From Chloroflexota bacterium (GTDB lineage Bacteria; Chloroflexota; Dehalococcoidia; JACQUA01), in NCBI GenBank assembly GCA_016210565.1, contig JACQUA010000106.1:30943-94942 (forward strand): 64,000 nucleotides of DNA, written 5' to 3'. Made by a program: the position numbers and the translations under genes. A model generated the notes under the pieces. The model made no database searches, was not told the origin of the DNA, and saw only the letters and a list, made by a program, of their open reading frames with translations. Positions within the stretch are counted from its first letter, which is position 1, and the number at the start of each line of letters is the position of its first letter. This document shows, piece by piece, positions 26,388-35,657 of the stretch.

Positions 26388-27638
26388 ATGTTGCTAAACA
26401 AGGACCGGGCCCTGGCGCTGATAAAGGGTTCAAAGATCGATGCCCTGGTAGCAACCCAACCTGAGAATGTTACCTACATGACCGATTTCGAAGCCTGGCA
26501 GACCCCGGGGGCGTATCCCTATCGGGGTATCACGCTCAACAAAGGCTTCCAGCAGCACGCGGTGCTTACCCCGGACGGCGCCCGCAGTCTCATAACGCAC
26601 TGCTGGAGTGAAGCGGGCGCGCTGGCTACCTATGGCTGGCAGGTAGACGATCTGTACGTCTACGGGACGTCCTCCACGGTGAGGCAGAAGGGGTACAAGC
26701 CGGATCGGGAAGATGAGAAAAGGTGGCTGGACGCCTACGATAGTGAATCCAACCACACCGTGGACGCCGTAACCGCCCTCATCAAACTCCTGAGAAAACA
26801 GGGGGTGACCAAGGGGCGCGTGGGGATCGAGTTCGCCAACCTGGCGCCGTCAGCGGAGCAGCAGCTCCGGCGAGAAATGGACAAGATCGAGTTCGTTGAC
26901 TGCGGCGAGCTGCTGGCCCGAATACGATGGGTTAAGACGCCGGATGAGATCGCCCGGCTCCGGACGGCGGCCGCGGTCAATGAGAAAGCTGTGGAAGCGA
27001 TGATGAAGGCCATCAGGCCCGGCGTCACGGAGTTGGAGACCAAGAGGATCTACAAGACCGTCCTGGCGCAGGAGGACGGCGATGTGGACTTTTTCACCTG
27101 TGCCGGGGGAGTTCGCGGTGGATTCTGGCCGGCGCCGGGCGCCTACGCTTTCAAAGCCGGGGAGCCGGTCGTCATCGACGTGGGCTGCCGGGTCAACTGC
27201 TACCACGGGGACACCGGTCTCTGCGGCGCGGTGGGCGAGCCATCGAAGAAGCACAAAGACTGGTGGAAAGCGCTCATGGAGGTGTGGCAGTCAGGGGTTG
27301 AGCTGCTGCGCCCCGGCAATCGGCCTTCTCAGATCTATGACGCCATGGCCGCGGTTGAGATGAAGAATTTCGGAGTGGTGAAGGGTTACTTCAGCCACGG
27401 CATCGGCATCCAGTGCCGGGAGGCCCCATTCGCTAACAGGATGCCCGGGACCGGGCAAAGCCTCATGGACATCGGCGAAGACCCACCTTACGAACCGGGG
27501 ATGGTAATATGCCTCGAGGATTCCATGCCCATCCAGGGGTTTGGCGCACTGCACCGGGAAGACACGTTCCTGGTCACCGAGCGAGGTTGCGAGCCGCTAG
27601 TCCATACCATGCGCGACCTTTATGTCTTTGGTACGTAG
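26388..27638 (+). CDS. M24 family metallopeptidase (Xaa-Pro/creatinase-like), copy 2
   Basis: A 416-residue paralogue of the protein at 20989, identical in length and closely similar throughout (both begin MLLNK and end LVHTMRDLYVFG plus one residue). It carries the complete metal set: D264 in VIDVGCR, Asp in HGDTG, His in YFSHGIGIQCREAP, and Glu in ICLEDS and HREDTF. It heads the second cassette. The strong similarity of both copies with different partners suggests cassette duplication followed by specialisation. Confidence 0.92.
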   Translation: MLLNKDRALALIKGSKIDALVATQPENVTYMTDFEAWQTPGAYPYRGITLNKGFQQHAVLTPDGARSLITHCWSEAGALATYGWQVDDLYVYGTSSTVRQKGYKPDREDEKRWLDAYDSESNHTVDAVTALIKLLRKQGVTKGRVGIEFANLAPSAEQQLRREMDKIEFVDCGELLARIRWVKTPDEIARLRTAAAVNEKAVEAMMKAIRPGVTELETKRIYKTVLAQEDGDVDFFTCAGGVRGGFWPAPGAYAFKAGEPVVIDVGCRVNCYHGDTGLCGAVGEPSKKHKDWWKALMEVWQSGVELLRPGNRPSQIYDAMAAVEMKNFGVVKGYFSHGIGIQCREAPFANRMPGTGQSLMDIGEDPPYEPGMVICLEDSMPIQGFGALHREDTFLVTERGCEPLVHTMRDLYVFGT

Positions 27639-27691
27639 ACCTGGTGAACGTGTAAAAAGGCAGATCAGTTTTGTGAAAGGAGTGAACGGAA

Positions 27692-28837
27692 ATGAGAAGG
27701 ATCGAGATCATGCTGGTAATGGCGGCCGTCGTCTTGTCTTTGCTCGTTGGGGCCTGCGGGCAAGGCCCGGGGGGCGCGGGTGGTGCGACGAGGCCGAACT
27801 GGGAACAGGACTGGGACCGCACTGTTGCTGAGGCGAAGAAGGAAGGGACGCTGGTAATCTACACCATATACGGAGCCAACTGGCGCGAAGCTTTTGTGCA
27901 AACGGTGGCTCAGAAATACGGGATCACGGTGGACGTAATCACCGGCAGGGGCGCTGAGCTCCGCGAGCGCATAATAAACGAGCACACTAGCAAAGTTAAC
28001 ATTGCAGATGTCGCGGTATTTGGCACCGATGACTTCCGGCTGCTGAAAGGCAAGGACGTTCTGGAACCTCTCGAGAAGGTGCTGCTTCTCCCGGAAGTGA
28101 CGGACCCAAAGGCGTGGTGGCGCGGCGAATTCCCGTGGATCGATGAAACCAAAACGGGTGTCTACTATATCGAAAGTGTCACCCCGCCGGTAATCATCAA
28201 CACCGACCTGGTAAAGCCCGGCGAGATTAATACCTGGACCGACTTGCTGGACCCGAAATGGAAGGGCAAAATACTCATCGATGACCCGACCGTTTCCGGC
28301 GGCGGCAATACGGCCATGACTTTTGTTGCCAACGGCATCACGGGGTACGGTGCCACCGGGCTGGATTACATCAAGGCATTCGTAAAACAAGAACCCATGT
28401 TGCAGAGGGACTCCCGGCTCAAGGTGGAGTGGGTGGCCCGGGGAAGGGCCGCTATGGCGATAATCGGCGCGCCGGACACGGCGCTTCAGTTCATCAAAGA
28501 CGGCGCGCTGATGAAGCAGGTGCCGTTTGGAGACAGGTCTTACGTGATTTCAGGGGCCGGCAACGTCATGATGCTAAAGGGGGCCCCTCACCCCAATGCA
28601 GCCAGGCTCTTTGTCAACTTCTTGTTGACTAAGGAAGGCACGTACACTTCCTCCAAGGCCACCCGCCATCAAAGCGCCAGGGCTGACGTACCCACGGACC
28701 ACATGGAGCCGGCGATGGTCCGTCAGCCAGGGGTGCAGTACAAGTGGCGACAGAATGACCCGGCTTACGGGGCAAAATTCGACGAACTGTTCAAACAGGT
28801 GGTCGAGTCATTCAAGCCCCTGGCCACGGGAAAGTAA
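27692..28837 (+). CDS. Extracellular solute-binding lipoprotein, ABC type (paralogue B)
   Basis: A 381-residue binding lipoprotein: lipobox Cys22 (LLVGAC), short Gly-rich linker, WEQDWDRTVAEAKKEGTLVIYT, YGANWREAF and a C-terminal APHPNAARLFVNFLLTKEG segment conserved in all six paralogues. It lies 53 bases after M24 copy 2 and 40 bases before BKACE copy 2, so it is clearly operonic. The ligand is unknown. Confidence 0.9.
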   Translation: MRRIEIMLVMAAVVLSLLVGACGQGPGGAGGATRPNWEQDWDRTVAEAKKEGTLVIYTIYGANWREAFVQTVAQKYGITVDVITGRGAELRERIINEHTSKVNIADVAVFGTDDFRLLKGKDVLEPLEKVLLLPEVTDPKAWWRGEFPWIDETKTGVYYIESVTPPVIINTDLVKPGEINTWTDLLDPKWKGKILIDDPTVSGGGNTAMTFVANGITGYGATGLDYIKAFVKQEPMLQRDSRLKVEWVARGRAAMAIIGAPDTALQFIKDGALMKQVPFGDRSYVISGAGNVMMLKGAPHPNAARLFVNFLLTKEGTYTSSKATRHQSARADVPTDHMEPAMVRQPGVQYKWRQNDPAYGAKFDELFKQVVESFKPLATGK

Positions 28838-28877
28838 TCGAAACGCATAAATCATCGATTTCACAGGAGAGCAAGAA

Positions 28878-29891
28878 GTGAGCCAAGCCGATCTCACCGT
28901 ACACGACCCGATAACCCCCGAGCACGTGCAGGAGCGGTCGCCGATGCCGGACCAGCCCAGGATCACCACCATGGACAAGAAGCTGGTGATCGAAGCGGCT
29001 ATCCCTGGCTGGCAACCTGTCAGGTGGTGGGAGGAAAGAGGGGTCAAGAACCTGCCGCCGCGCACCATAGAGGCCCAGGTGGACGCTATCGAGGAGTGCG
29101 TGAGGGCCGGCGCCTCGGTGATTCACACGCATCCCCGGCACCCGGGCGACGGACTGCCCCGGCTTCACGCCCCGGAACTTCTTATGGAAATCATGGACAA
29201 AGCCCTGGACCGGGTGGATTTCATTACATCCCACCATACCTGGGGCTGGGACTTCAAGAAGAGCCGCGCCGCGGACTATATCTCGTATGGCAAGGAGTTG
29301 CTGGAGAGGGGAAAAGCCAAAGGCGTGGGGAACAGGTACGTTCAGTCGGCGTTGATAATGACGGAAGGGACGTGGAGGGAAGACCGCCCGCTGCACACCG
29401 TGCGGTCCATCAGGGAAGGCGTCGCCTGGATGGAAGCCAACGGCGTCAAACCGATGTACTCGACGCAGTGCCACGCCTTCACCGAGCTAAAACGGGCCGT
29501 ATTCGATAACGGCCTCGCGAAGTCGAAACCCTACTGGATCGCCATACAGATGGGCAAACACTGCGACGATCAGACCTTCGCCGATCCCTGGACGCATATC
29601 CAGGTCATCAATAATATGCAGATGATCAAGGAGGCCCTGCCGGATGCCTTCATCGGAATCCATGCGTCGGGCCGCAACTGGTTGCCCGTGGTCACCCAGT
29701 CACTGCTGCTGGGGTGTGAACTGGTGAGGGTCGGCCTGGAGGACCAGTTCTATCTTTACCCTCACAGAGACGATATATCCCACAAAGCGTCGGATACGGT
29801 GGAGCTCGTCGCCAGGATAGCGAGGGCGCTGGGCAGGGAAATAGCAACAGTGAAAGAAGCCAGAGAAAGACTGGGGATTGTGCTCGGCTGA
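28878..29891 (+). CDS. BKACE (3-keto-5-aminohexanoate cleavage enzyme family), copy 2
   Basis: A 337-residue paralogue of the protein at 22327. Zinc pair in SVIHTHPRHPGDG, conserved acid in LVRVGLEDQFYLYPHRDDI, and GIHASGRNWLPV. GTG start with AGGAG upstream. The residue after the His-x-His-x-Arg motif differs from copy 1 (RHPGDG against RDPSAP), which may reflect a different beta-keto acid. Confidence 0.9.
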   Translation: MSQADLTVHDPITPEHVQERSPMPDQPRITTMDKKLVIEAAIPGWQPVRWWEERGVKNLPPRTIEAQVDAIEECVRAGASVIHTHPRHPGDGLPRLHAPELLMEIMDKALDRVDFITSHHTWGWDFKKSRAADYISYGKELLERGKAKGVGNRYVQSALIMTEGTWREDRPLHTVRSIREGVAWMEANGVKPMYSTQCHAFTELKRAVFDNGLAKSKPYWIAIQMGKHCDDQTFADPWTHIQVINNMQMIKEALPDAFIGIHASGRNWLPVVTQSLLLGCELVRVGLEDQFYLYPHRDDISHKASDTVELVARIARALGREIATVKEARERLGIVLG

Positions 29892-30208
29892 CCGCGGACC
29901 GACTACAGTAGCGGCACGCGGCAGCGTGCCCCCGGGCCGTCCGGAGGCCGCGGCATGGTCATTTCAGAAGCGGCAGAATGTTCAGGCCAGTCCACGTAGG
30001 GTGGGTTAAGCACAGTGGTGGTGCGGGGAATCAGGGTGGCTGTCCGAACCCACCACCGGGGGGGCAAGAAACCAGGGCAAGCACGAGAATGCGGCCGAAT
30101 GATGGGTTCGCACTTAACCCACCCTACGCATACTCACAGGCGGGACGCGCTGTGCCACCGGGCTAGCCGGCCCGCATTTTTGGAACGGCCACAGAGGGAA
30201 GTCTAAGC
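29892..30208. repeat. Repeat-filled gap before the molybdopterin oxidoreductase
   Basis: A GTAGGGTGGGTTAAGC…CTTAACCCACCCTAC element spans 29996-30127, followed by a CACAGGCGGGACGCGCTGTGCC hairpin and the Shine-Dalgarno AGAGGGAAG before the TTG start at 30209. No gene. Confidence 0.65.
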
Positions 30209-32653
30209 TTGTATAGCGCCAGACCAGACTCAGGGGATACCATCAGGTACACCTCCTGCGGATACCACTGCCTCGTCCAGTGTATTCTGAAAGTACGGGT
30301 CAGGAATGGGGAGATTGTGGCTTGCGAACCGGACGATACCATCAACCCGGGCCTGCCACGGGAGGATGGGCATGTGGCTGAACAGGCAATCGAAAGGGGC
30401 ATGATCCAGACCAGGCCCTGCCCCAAAGGGTATGTGCAGGCCGGCATTCTGCGCGATCCCCGCCGGGTGATCTACCCGATGAAGCGCGCCGGCAGGAGGG
30501 GCGAAGGGAAGTTTGAAAGGATATCCTGGGACGAGGCGCTGGACACGATAGCCAGGAAACTGGTGGAGGTGAAGGAGAAATACGGGCCGCTGTCCATATT
30601 ACACCAGCCCTCCACCGGCCTCTCGGAGTGCAGCTTTCCCGTGGCGCCGTGGTTCGGGGCGGGGTTCGCGGCGTGGGCTCTCCACTCCATGAATGGTTGG
30701 GAGGACCCCGAAAGGTGGGTGCTGGGAAAAGACTACCCGGAACTGGTCCAGGACGAGGGAAACATACTGAAGTCCCGGCTCATCGTCCTCTGGGGATACA
30801 ACCCGGCGACCACGTTGAGCGGGGGCATGATGTATGGTCTGCTCCGGGCAAGGGAAAGGGGCATCCCCATCATATCCGTCGAGTCCCGGTACAGCCCTTC
30901 GGTCGAGGTGCTGGCCGACCAGTGGATACCGGTGCGTCCCACGACGGACGTGGCCATGATGATCGCCATGGCCAACGTATGGTTCAAGGAAGACCTCTGG
31001 GACAGGGAGTTTGTGGACCGGTGGGTTGAGCCTGAGGGCCTGCGGCGTTGGAAAGCCTACGTGCTGGGCGCCGACGACGGAGTGGACAGAACGCCGCAAT
31101 GGGCTGAAACGATATGCGGCGTCCCGGCAGAGACTATCGAGGGGTTCGCCAGATTATACGCCAGGAGCAGGCCGGTCAACCTGAATGTATCGGCGTCGAT
31201 CGGCCGCCAGTTCTACGGTGAGAATCCAACCAGGGCCGCCATGTACCTGCAAGCGCTGACCGGCAATACGCTTGCGCCAGGGGGCACCGCCGCCGCGGAA
31301 ACAGGTGTAGCCCAGGGGCATCCGGGACTGCCGAAGCCGGTCGTGGACTGGCGGCGAAAGCCGGGAATTTACAAGCCGCCGGTCGTGATGTGTTCCTACA
31401 AGTGGCCCACGGCCATTGATCTGAGAGAAAAGCTGGACAGAGGCGAAATCACCAGAGGTCAGTATAATAACGCTATCGGAAATGTCGCGGGCAACGATCC
31501 CCCCAATATCCAGATGGTCTTTCTCCAGTCTGCCAATCCCCTGAACAGCCTTTCGGATATTAACCGCAACATAAGGGCGATGAAGAAGGTCGATTTTGTT
31601 GTCGTGTCCTCGTGGTACGCGGAAACGCCGGCAGCGAGATACGCCGACATACTCCTGCCCCAGATTGCCTCGGCCTTCGAGGGCAGGGACACCAAGTTCT
31701 TCGTTCGCCGCCATGACCTGTTTCTGATGGGCAAGAACCTGGCGAACTATTTCGTCTATTGCCAGAAGTGCGTGGACCCCCCGGGGGAGGTCAAGGACGG
31801 CGAGTGGATCTGGGTACAGTTAGCCAGGAGGCTGGATATCGCTGACAAGTACAACCCGCGTCTGGCCAATGTCCCTGACGACCGGTGGGACGAGGTTGTG
31901 GAAGACCTTCACAGGGAGGCCTACGAAAAATGGAGGGTCAGGGAGGAGATCGCACCCTTGAACCCGCCGGGCTGGGAGGACTTCCAGAAGAAGCCCGTCT
32001 TTCGGTGGGAGACCAGGGACCCGTATCATGCCTTCAAAAAGGACCTGGAGAGTGGCAAGAACCCCTTTCGGGGGACCCCGTCAGGCAGAATGGAGTTCTA
32101 TTCCACGACGTTGGCCAGAGGCCCGGACTATCTGGCGGCCCATGAGTTTTCCCCCGGCAGCGGAAGGTGCTACGGCGGAGGGAATCTGCCGCCAATGGCC
32201 GAGATGACCCCAGGCGGCAAAGATACCTTCTACAGTCAGGACACGGCCAGGTATCCCCTATTGATGTCGACCCCGCATTCGCTCTACCGTGTACATTCTC
32301 TTCTCGACAATCAGCCGCGGCTGAATGGCGACTGCTACAGGCACGCTGCCTGGATCAGCGTTTCAGACGCCGGGGCGCGGGGAATAGCGGATGGCGACCG
32401 GGTGAGGGTCTACAACGACATAGGGGAGATGGTCATACCCGCCAATGTAACTTCGAGGGTGGTCCCGGGTACGGTCTGCGTTTTCCACGGCGGCTGGTAC
32501 GTGCCGGGGGAAGCCAGGACCCCCTTGATGCCGGAGGGAATAGATACCAGAGGGTCCCCCAATCTCCTGACCCATAACGAAGACCTGCCGGACACGATTA
32601 TCGGCTTTCTCCCGTGCAAGGGGCTGGTCCAGATTGAGAAGTGGGCGGCGTAG
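30209..32653 (+). CDS. Molybdopterin oxidoreductase (DMSO reductase family)
   Basis: An 814-residue Mo/W-bisMGD enzyme. The N-terminal 4Fe-4S ligands are C17, C21, C25 and C71 (CGYHCLVQC … CPKG). The cofactor domains show LIVLWGYNPATT, ADQWIPVRPTTDVAMMIAMAN and the C-terminal MopB cap (HAAWISVSDAGARGIADGDRV). There is no twin-arginine signal, so a cytoplasmic enzyme is likely. The donor/acceptor pair is unknown, and no FeS or membrane subunit follows. TTG start with AGAGGGAAG upstream. A fragment of a second such gene lies just downstream. Confidence 0.9.
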   Translation: MYSARPDSGDTIRYTSCGYHCLVQCILKVRVRNGEIVACEPDDTINPGLPREDGHVAEQAIERGMIQTRPCPKGYVQAGILRDPRRVIYPMKRAGRRGEGKFERISWDEALDTIARKLVEVKEKYGPLSILHQPSTGLSECSFPVAPWFGAGFAAWALHSMNGWEDPERWVLGKDYPELVQDEGNILKSRLIVLWGYNPATTLSGGMMYGLLRARERGIPIISVESRYSPSVEVLADQWIPVRPTTDVAMMIAMANVWFKEDLWDREFVDRWVEPEGLRRWKAYVLGADDGVDRTPQWAETICGVPAETIEGFARLYARSRPVNLNVSASIGRQFYGENPTRAAMYLQALTGNTLAPGGTAAAETGVAQGHPGLPKPVVDWRRKPGIYKPPVVMCSYKWPTAIDLREKLDRGEITRGQYNNAIGNVAGNDPPNIQMVFLQSANPLNSLSDINRNIRAMKKVDFVVVSSWYAETPAARYADILLPQIASAFEGRDTKFFVRRHDLFLMGKNLANYFVYCQKCVDPPGEVKDGEWIWVQLARRLDIADKYNPRLANVPDDRWDEVVEDLHREAYEKWRVREEIAPLNPPGWEDFQKKPVFRWETRDPYHAFKKDLESGKNPFRGTPSGRMEFYSTTLARGPDYLAAHEFSPGSGRCYGGGNLPPMAEMTPGGKDTFYSQDTARYPLLMSTPHSLYRVHSLLDNQPRLNGDCYRHAAWISVSDAGARGIADGDRVRVYNDIGEMVIPANVTSRVVPGTVCVFHGGWYVPGEARTPLMPEGIDTRGSPNLLTHNEDLPDTIIGFLPCKGLVQIEKWAA

Positions 32654-32827
32654 GGTGGGTGAAGCGAGCAAACATTCCATATGCGGCTGCCCAGGCATTC
32701 GCCCTCAAAACGCACCGGCTGGTTTACTCCCGGTCGCGAGCGCAACCCACCATTCCCGGGGCAGGGTTGCCGGGATTTCGGCCACACCAATGGCACGGTG
32801 CGGTTCATCTCGTCACGGAGGACTCGC
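32651..32827. repeat. GGTGGGT…ACCCACC element joined to a gene remnant
   Basis: GTAGGGTGGGTGAAGC at 32651 pairs with AACCCACC near 32744; the right end (GGACTCGCAATGACG) resembles the TCCTCGCAATGACGG repeat end and runs directly into the molybdopterin gene remnant. Confidence 0.5.
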
Positions 32828-32935
32828 AATGACGACCTGCCCGACACCATTGTCGGTTTTCATGCCTGCAAGGGGCTTGTCCAGATCGAGAAGTACGAGG
32901 CTGCAGGCAGCGTGAGGACGACCCTGCTGCGGTAA
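32828..32935 (+). pseudogene. 3' fragment of a second molybdopterin oxidoreductase gene
   Basis: Thirty-five codons reading NDDLPDTIVGFHACKGLVQI and EKY, then a short extra tail and TAA. They match the end of the intact protein upstream (NEDLPDTIIGFLPCKGLVQI) at nearly every position, but differ at many third bases, so this is an old paralogue and not a recent copy. Everything 5' of it is gone, replaced by repeat DNA. Confidence 0.75.
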
Positions 32936-32959
32936 GGCTGCACCGGCCTGATGCCGTGG

Positions 32960-33057
32960 CTCACAGGCACGGCGGCCTGCGGTACCCCCGGGGGTGCGGT
33001 GGGTTCGCCCAGCCATCCGGCACTCCCACCTCCCTTCTGTGCTTAACCCACCCTACC
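32960..33057. repeat. 98-base composite repeat, copy 2
   Basis: Near-identical to 15564-15661 (one mismatch seen). It overlaps the last bases of the CapA-like gene, which supplies its own stop from the repeat edge. Confidence 0.85.
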
Positions 33058-34387
33058 CGGGCAGTTTGACCACGCCGGATGCGCCATCAAAATCTATTCT
33101 TGTGCCGAAGGGCGCGGAAAGATCGCCCAGGTACTCCAGGAGGGCGCCGGCAGTGTCAGGGCCAGCCAGCAGGGGTATTCCGCCCCGGGACCGGTTGCCG
33201 TGGTCCATGGTCACCGGGTGAAGCCTCAACCCACTGAGCTTCCCATCCTGCCCCAGGGAACAAAGGCCCACTACCGAGCCTTTGACGCGGGCGCTGAACA
33301 TCCCGCCCGGAGGGTTGATGAGCTTGGGCAGCGACACCCTGGCGTCGTAAACGTCCGCCGGCGTCGCCCGCCAGTCCCTGATTTCGGGTGGGTACCCCGG
33401 CCTGAGGTAATAGTCCGCCGGCATCTTCGTCACGGTGAGGCTCATGCCGAAGAAGTCACCGGGGTCATAGAATATGGGCCTATTCTTGTAGACCTCGATT
33501 CCCCGCGTGGGCGCGTGGCTTCCCTCCCCGACGAAGATATGCGCCCCGGCGTCGATGCAGGCCCGGGCAAAGGGAGGGACGAAATCCGGCGGCGTGTTGA
33601 GGCCTTTTTCGGGGTGGAACTCGTGGTTGTGGAGGTGCACCAGCACGTAGTCGGCCTGCCTGGCCGCGTCCCGAATAGAACGCAGGTTGCCCTCGGCGTC
33701 ATCCTCGTCCACGGCGGTGTGCATTCCCGGCTTGTCCCCTTCCACGTACTTCCGGATCGCCATCATCAGGCCCGGCGGGCAGAAATACCACGTCTTGCCC
33801 TGGTTGGAAATGCACCAGCCCTCGTCAAAGGCCAGTTGCTTGACCATTTCCAGCTTGCGGGCGTCGGCTACGTAATAGTAGCGCAGGGGATTCAGGCCCG
33901 GGCGGCCTTTGACGTCCCGCCTGGCCTCGCCGGCCCTGGCCCAGCCGGTGAAGGTGGAACACATGGATACCAGGGCCACCCTGCCCTTCGCGGTGTCCAG
34001 GTAAGCCGGCTCCCGCGCCTCCCCCAGGTTGCGCCCGGTCCCGGCGTGGGGCAGGCCGGCCTCGTCGAGGGCTTTCCAGGTCGAGAACAGGCCGCCGTAG
34101 GAATAGTCCACGCAGTGGTTGGAGGCGTGCGACACGATGTCGAACCCGGCCCATTTCAGCTCATCGGGAATGAAACGCGGCGAGCGCATCCAGGTCCACC
34201 CGGCTTCGGCGGCGGGGTAGACCTCCGGCCCGTCGTAGTCGTGAATCAAGCTCTCCAGGTGGGTGTAAGCCACGTCGGCGTCCCGGAGAATCTTGACCAC
34301 CGAAAGAAACCTCTCATCGGTATTGACCGATATGCGCCGGTTGATGATGGAGTCACCGGTGACCGCGATGGTGATGGCTGCTGGCAT
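33053..34387 (-). CDS. CapA family protein (PGA_cap metallophosphatase-like)
   Basis: A 444-residue calcineurin-like domain protein of the CapA/PgsA type. Conserved blocks: TGDSIINRRI, YTHLESLIHDYDGPE, SHASNHCVDYSYGGL, VHLHNHEFHPEKG and FVGEGSHAPTRGIEVYKNR. No signal peptide is visible. In Bacillus the family serves poly-gamma-glutamate export, but in organisms lacking capB/C the role is unclear; here it follows the LeuC/LeuD-like genes, which hints at a metabolic role. Confidence 0.88.
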   Translation of the reverse strand: MPAAITIAVTGDSIINRRISVNTDERFLSVVKILRDADVAYTHLESLIHDYDGPEVYPAAEAGWTWMRSPRFIPDELKWAGFDIVSHASNHCVDYSYGGLFSTWKALDEAGLPHAGTGRNLGEAREPAYLDTAKGRVALVSMCSTFTGWARAGEARRDVKGRPGLNPLRYYYVADARKLEMVKQLAFDEGWCISNQGKTWYFCPPGLMMAIRKYVEGDKPGMHTAVDEDDAEGNLRSIRDAARQADYVLVHLHNHEFHPEKGLNTPPDFVPPFARACIDAGAHIFVGEGSHAPTRGIEVYKNRPIFYDPGDFFGMSLTVTKMPADYYLRPGYPPEIRDWRATPADVYDARVSLPKLINPPGGMFSARVKGSVVGLCSLGQDGKLSGLRLHPVTMDHGNRSRGGIPLLAGPDTAGALLEYLGDLSAPFGTRIDFDGASGVVKLPG

Positions 34388-34585
34388 TGACTTCCTCCTT
34401 TAAGAGTTTGATGAGATCCGACCGGGATAACCACGAAACATGGAAATGACGAATGACGAAAATTCGAATGACGAATCAAACCGCAAATGACAAAGTCCGA
34501 ATGACGAATGACCAATACCGACTGCCGAATGCAAACGCTTTTTGAGCATTGGAGTTTTGAGCATTGATTCGTCATTCGAATTTCG
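34388..34585. repeat. Inverted GACGAATGACGAA / TTCGTCATTCGTC repeat
   Basis: Left arm about 34440-34510 (GAAATGACGAATGACG, TTCGAATGACGAA), right arm about 34565-34597 (TTCGTCATTCGAATTTCGTC). The right arm runs into the LeuD-like gene 3' end. No gene. Confidence 0.75.
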
Positions 34586-35101
34586 TCATTCGTCATTACT
34601 TCTGCTGTACTCTTTCTTGAGCAGGGCCACAACCCCTCCGGCGTCAAGTATATCCATGGCTATCTGGGGCAGGGGCTCCGCAGGCAGGATCTTGCCCGTG
34701 GAGGCATTCCGGACTTCGCCGGTGCGGAAATCCACCTGAAGCGTATCTCCTTCCGCAAACGCGCCCTGGACCCCCGGGCAGTACAGCAGGGGGAAGCCCA
34801 TGTTGATGGAATTCCGGAAGAACAGTCTGGCGAACGACTCGGCGACAACGCAGCTTATCCCCAGCGTCATCAGGTTGCTGGCTGCGGGACGGCTCGAGCC
34901 GCAGCCAAAATTCCGCCCGGCTACGATCACGTCCCCGGGCGCCACTTTTGCCGCGAACTCGGGTCGATTGGCGTGCATGCAGAAAGACGCCCTTTCGCGG
35001 GGTGGTTTGCCGTGGCTGAAGCCGGGCATCAGCAGGTCGGTGCTGATATTGTCGCCGAATTTCCATATCTTGCCCTGAAAAACCGGAATGGTCATGGTCA
35101 C
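34586..35101 (-). CDS. Aconitase-superfamily small subunit (LeuD/HacB-like hydro-lyase)
   Basis: A 171-residue swivel-domain subunit: FGDNISTDLLMPGF, GRNFGCGSSRPAASNLM (the swivel active-site loop; most LeuD have SSREHA) and FRNSINMGFPLL. With the LeuC-like large subunit it forms a dehydratase/hydratase of a 2-hydroxy-dicarboxylate such as isopropylmalate, homocitrate, methylmalate or dimethylmalate. The final residues, RSNDE, read into a TTCGTCATT repeat. Absence of leuA/leuB argues against leucine synthesis here. Confidence 0.88.
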   Translation of the reverse strand: MTMTIPVFQGKIWKFGDNISTDLLMPGFSHGKPPRERASFCMHANRPEFAAKVAPGDVIVAGRNFGCGSSRPAASNLMTLGISCVVAESFARLFFRNSINMGFPLLYCPGVQGAFAEGDTLQVDFRTGEVRNASTGKILPAEPLPQIAMDILDAGGVVALLKKEYSRSNDE

Positions 35102-35657
35102 CGCCTGTCACGAAATGACGAATTAATCACCCATCCCGACGAGTCGGGACCATCAAGAATGAGAATGAGCCGTCTTTGCGAGGAGCGAAGCGACGAAGCA
35201 ATCCCACCGTTGTCTGAACGGGCAGGGGGATTGCTTCGTCCCGATGAAATCGGGACTCGCAATGACATTTTCGCAGCAATGCCCAATGACAAAACTAATG
35301 GCGATGGCCCGGTTTTGGCCCGATTTGTGCCGGCATTCTGCCCTGGCCCTGAGTTGGTCATTTGGTATTCGTCATTCGTCATTGACTCGTCATTCGAATT
35401 TCGTAATTCGTCATTTTCCCTTTGGGTTGGTCATTCGTCATTCCGATTTCGTCATTGGCCGTCATGGCCGCGGGTAAGCCATAGGTCCGGCCCTCGCAGG
35501 CACGGTGGCCTGCGGTACTGGTCATTCGTCATTCGGATTTCGTCATTGGCCGTCATGGCCGCGGGTAAGCCATAGGTCCGGCCCTCGCAGGCACGGTGCC
35601 CTGCGGTACTGGTTATTCGTCATTCGCCCCCGATCCAGTCGGGGGTCGTCATTTGCG
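35102..35657. repeat. Dense repeat array separating the two hydro-lyase subunit genes
   Basis: 556 bases without a gene. Parts: a GCGAGGAGCGAAGCGACGAAGCAATCC inverted element (about 35176-35266), several TCATTCGTCATTC runs, and a 91-base tandem duplication (35429-35519 and 35520-35610) that contains a CCCTCGCAGGCACGGTGGCC hairpin, followed by a partial third unit. Confidence 0.8.

Noticed and set aside
35102-35657. Possible CRISPR array
   Set aside because: The repeats are a 91-base tandem duplication plus dispersed hairpins; there are no regularly spaced short repeats with unique spacers and no cas gene.
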